A stretch of DNA of 64,000 nucleotides from NCBI GenBank assembly GCA_036346405.1, contig CM070561.1:22786215-22850214 (forward strand). Direction: 5' to 3'. The first letter of the stretch is position 1. Each line of letters starts with the position of its first letter. The position numbers and the translations under genes are program-made. The DNA comes from Phyllostachys edulis (lineage: Eukaryota; Streptophyta; Magnoliopsida; Poales; Poaceae). Positions 61,271 to 64,000 of the stretch are shown here, in pieces. Below the pieces are notes generated by a model, which was not told the DNA's origin, ran no database searches, and saw only the letters and a program-made list of their open reading frames with translations.

Positions 61271-64000
61271 TTAGAAGTCATTTGGATCATAAGTTGGAGG
61301 TTGGAGCTCCTCATCTTCCTCATCTTCATCCTCATCGTATTCATCTTCATCTTCAACAATTTCTTTTTGAGGATCAACATTCTGGTGTTGCAAAATTTCT
61401 AAATCTTTTGGATTTGTTATTTCGTCTGAGATCAACGGAAGTGTAATTTTGAAATCATTCCCTAAGTCGATGACAAAGGTGCCTTGCAAACCATCCTCCT
61501 GATAGAACTCCATTTGTTGTATTGGTCCTTCAGGAGGGTTGAAACCACCATCGGTGCTATTTGGAGGAATATATCCATGTGGGGCTACATGATATGTAAC
61601 CCACCATTCCAATATATCCGGTCTAGTCTTACACGAGTATGGCAGGTAATAGACTTGTGTAACTTGACTTGCCATGACAAATGGATCAAAATTTGAAAGC
61701 CTAGATGTGTGATTGACCTCTATCAAGCCCAAATTTTTAGTTCGCCTAACTCCATTTGGTGTTGGGTCAAACCAATGGCAATCAAATAAAACCAGCTCAA
61801 GATGCATCTTTGCCTTCCCAAGTAATTTTATGATGTCTTCAATGACACCGTAATACTCCAACATATTGTTGTTCTCGTCAACACTAGACACACAAACACC
61901 ATCGTTAGTTGTAGTCGGTCCAGATTTCCGCTCTCATACTTTGATGAGCTTAAATCAGATCCATTCACATCATAGCATCCATAAGTGGCAACTCTTGTGC
62001 GAAAACCGTAAGACATTTGGCGAAGGTATTAGAAATGGTAGATAACTTCATACACTGCAAATAGACAATTAATTGTATTAGCTTTAGGTGATTTCAGATT
62101 GCTACAAAGATGTTTCTCAAGTGTTATAAGTTGAAGTGATGATGATAATTACTTGAGTTTTGAACCAATAAAAAAAATTGGGCCCAGGATGCATAGGGCG
62201 GCTCGATTTCCAACCATTTAACCTTAAATCCCGAAGTTGCTTTTCAGTTGGTTTCATTCTGCTCTTCCAACATTCTTTACAAAATTTACTACATAAAAAG
62301 AGTTAGTTATAATTACGTAAATATAATTAAAGAAATGTGAGTTGGGTTGCATAATTTCAGCACATACACGAAGTAATCATCCATCTCTGGCACATTTGTC
62401 AATTATGTACAAAAAGCAACCTTGTACTTCTTCTGTTGTGAGATCACGACAGCCACGAGGGCTAATGCATCGACCTGGGTATTGAAATATGACAAGGTCA
62501 CATAAACTTTGAAATGTGGAGGCACCATCATAGTACCGAGGTGTCTTGTTTCTAATTGACCGAACTTTAGGGTTAAAATATAGTGACAGAAAATTTGTAG
62601 CCTCCTCAACAAGGTAAGCCTCAACAATAGAACCCTCAACTCGAGCCTTATTCCGCACTTTCTTCCTAATTTTTTGTATGTACCTACATGGAGTAAACCA
62701 ATTAATTACATATATCATTAGGATAGAAAGATAAAATAGTGGTATTACTTATTTTACCTCTCATATGGGTACATCCAGCGGGCCAGGACAGGGCCTCCTA
62801 GTCGAGCCTCATAAGGAAGATGTATGATTAGATGTTGCATAGGATTAAAGAACCCAGGAGGAAATATTTTCTCTAGTTTGCATAGAAGCACTGCAACATT
62901 CCATTCTAGTGAGATTATGTCATCCTTGCTAATCTCTTTAGCACACAACTTCCTATAGAAAAAACTTAGCTCAGCCAAACATAGCCATATATTTTCAGGA
63001 AGGAAGCCACGGAATGCAACTGGTAGCAAACGTTCCATGAATATATGGAAGTCATGACTTTTGAGACCAAATATCTTCCTTTGTAGAAGGTTAACACCTC
63101 GCCTAATATTGGATGCATATCCATCGGGAAACTTCAATGTTTGAAACCACTTAAGGATGGTTGTCTTGTCATTATTATTGATGCAAAAAGGTGCCCTAGG
63201 CTTGTGCCACTTCCCATTGTTCTTGACTCCAAGTGCGGTGAAGGGCGGTGACAAATCTCGGCTAAATCTTGTCTAGCCTTCACATTATCCTTGGTCTTAT
63301 CGGGTATGTCAAAGCATGTGTTCCATATAGCTTCAGCTACATTTTTCTCATTGTGCATCACATCAGTGTTGTGTCGAAGCTTTAATTTATTGAAGTATGG
63401 AAGTTGCCAAAAGCAGCTTTTGTAGGTCCAATGGTGAAGTTTACCAAAGTTTTTCGTATCACCTACAAACTTGTCTATTTGGGCTTCGACTTCCTCTCCC
63501 CTTAAATGCCTAGGTACCTCCTCAAGCACTACTGTGTTCTTTCGAAATGCATTACCTTGGGTTCTGAATTCATGGTCTTTAGGTAGGAAGCGTCTATGAC
63601 AATCAAACCAGCAAGCCTTGCGACCATTACGGAGTTGAAATGCTTTACCGTCACACAAGCATTGTGGACACGCAAACGAACCATGTGTGCTCCAACCAGC
63701 AAACATACCATATGTAGGGAAATCATGAACTGACCATAGATATGCTCCCCGCATTGTAAAGTTTTGCTTAAGTGAAGCATCCCATGTTTGTACCCCCTCC
63801 CACAACTTGATAAGATCGTCAACTAAAGGTTGTAATGGAATATTTAATTTTTTCCCAGGATGTTCAGGGCCGGGGATAACAAGGCCAAGGAATATGTACT
63901 CCGGCTTCAAGAGCATGCCCGGTGAAATATTTAATGGAGCCACAAACACTGGCTAACATGAGTAAGGAGCAGCACCCAAACTAAATGGTGTGAAACCATC
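61271..64000 (-). pseudogene. CACTA transposase TNP2 with DUF4218 and DUF4216 domains, 5' end outside window
   Basis: Domains in order: Transposase_21/TNP2 ('GYGMFAGWSTHGSF'-type block near 63700, 'CPQCLCDGKAFQLRNGRKAC', 'WFDCHRRFLPKDHEFR', 'KLRHNTDVMHNEKNVAEAIW'); DUF4218 ('LKSHDFHIFMERLLPVAFRG', 'IFPPGFFNPMQHLIIHLPYE', 'ARLGGPVLARWMYPYER'); DUF4216 ('MLEYYGVIEDIIKLLGKAKM', 'FDCHWFDPTPNGVRRTKN'). An acidic tail ends at 61271. Exon borders: 62758/62683, 62370/62288 and 62153/62054. Breaks: TAG at 63955-63953 where a Trp is conserved, frameshifts near 63245 and 62395, a stop near 62030, and one frame change near 61880. TNP2 is the cutting enzyme of CACTA elements; this copy is inactive. Confidence 0.88.

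Larger units (their letters stand above)
56189..64000 (-). mobile_element. CACTA (En/Spm-type) transposon, one end; continues beyond window
   Basis: Starts CACTACCAGGAAACGGGTA, the classic CACTA terminus, with a candidate 3-bp target duplication GAT at 56186-56188 whose partner is outside the window. Subterminal repeats (56189-56665) and two transposase-type genes on the minus strand follow. The other end and any full length are not visible. Confidence 0.92.

Overview
This is nuclear DNA from a plant, almost certainly a grass and probably Oryza or a close relative. The evidence is the very dense nesting of retrotransposons, BARE/RIRE1-like and SIRE/Maximus-like copia elements, Mutator (MULE) and CACTA transposons with GC-rich grass-type exons, and two ordinary plant genes. 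No bacterial, organellar, rRNA, tRNA or CRISPR feature was seen. The species call is inference from element families and codon style.

Left part (1-29 kb). A LINE tail (713-1115) precedes a nested retrotransposon stack. The outermost layer is a BARE-like Ty1/copia element on the plus strand (5' LTR 1844-3106, internal region to 8001, truncated 3' LTR 26516-27676). A minus-strand Ty3/gypsy chromovirus (8002-26516) is inserted in its RNase H region. A minus-strand SIRE/Maximus-type copia (10383-25391, flanked by a perfect GGCTC duplication) lies inside the gypsy element. A 3.9-kb solo LTR (16026-19926, flanked by CCATC) lies inside the SIRE integrase. Layer order is read from target-site duplications and from coding sequences that resume across each insertion. 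All coding regions are decayed.

Middle part (29.1-43.0 kb). A large Mutator-like element has ~165-bp terminal inverted repeats and a perfect 9-bp duplication (CAGAAGTAT). It carries four recognisable genes: a plant-mobile-domain (PMD) gene, a mudrA-type transposase lacking its catalytic core, and two divergently transcribed GRF-type zinc-finger genes that share a 0.8-kb promoter region containing a 31-bp minisatellite. A second solo LTR of the 16-kb family (38132-41529, flanked by TGAGC) sits immediately after a GRF stop codon. Short GTCGC...GCGAC palindromes occur in the TIRs and again in front of the transposase gene. This element is the most unusual part of the window.

Right part (43-64 kb). 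A second LINE tail (43.3-44.0 kb) is followed by two apparently intact host genes: a secreted 8-cysteine lipid-transfer-like protein with a histidine-rich loop (44395-44862, plus) and a CRF-type AP2/ERF transcription factor (45947-46795, minus). The ERF gene seems to have a long 5'-UTR intron holding a near-perfect hairpin MITE with a 9-bp duplication. Next come a third copy of the long LTR family (49605-52736), a repeat rich in GCAACA words, an isolated first exon resembling an ankyrin/AAA-ATPase gene (55645-55782), an inverted match to the GCAACA repeat, and one end of a CACTA transposon (56189 to beyond the window). The CACTA element carries TNP1-like and TNP2/DUF4218/DUF4216 genes on the minus strand.
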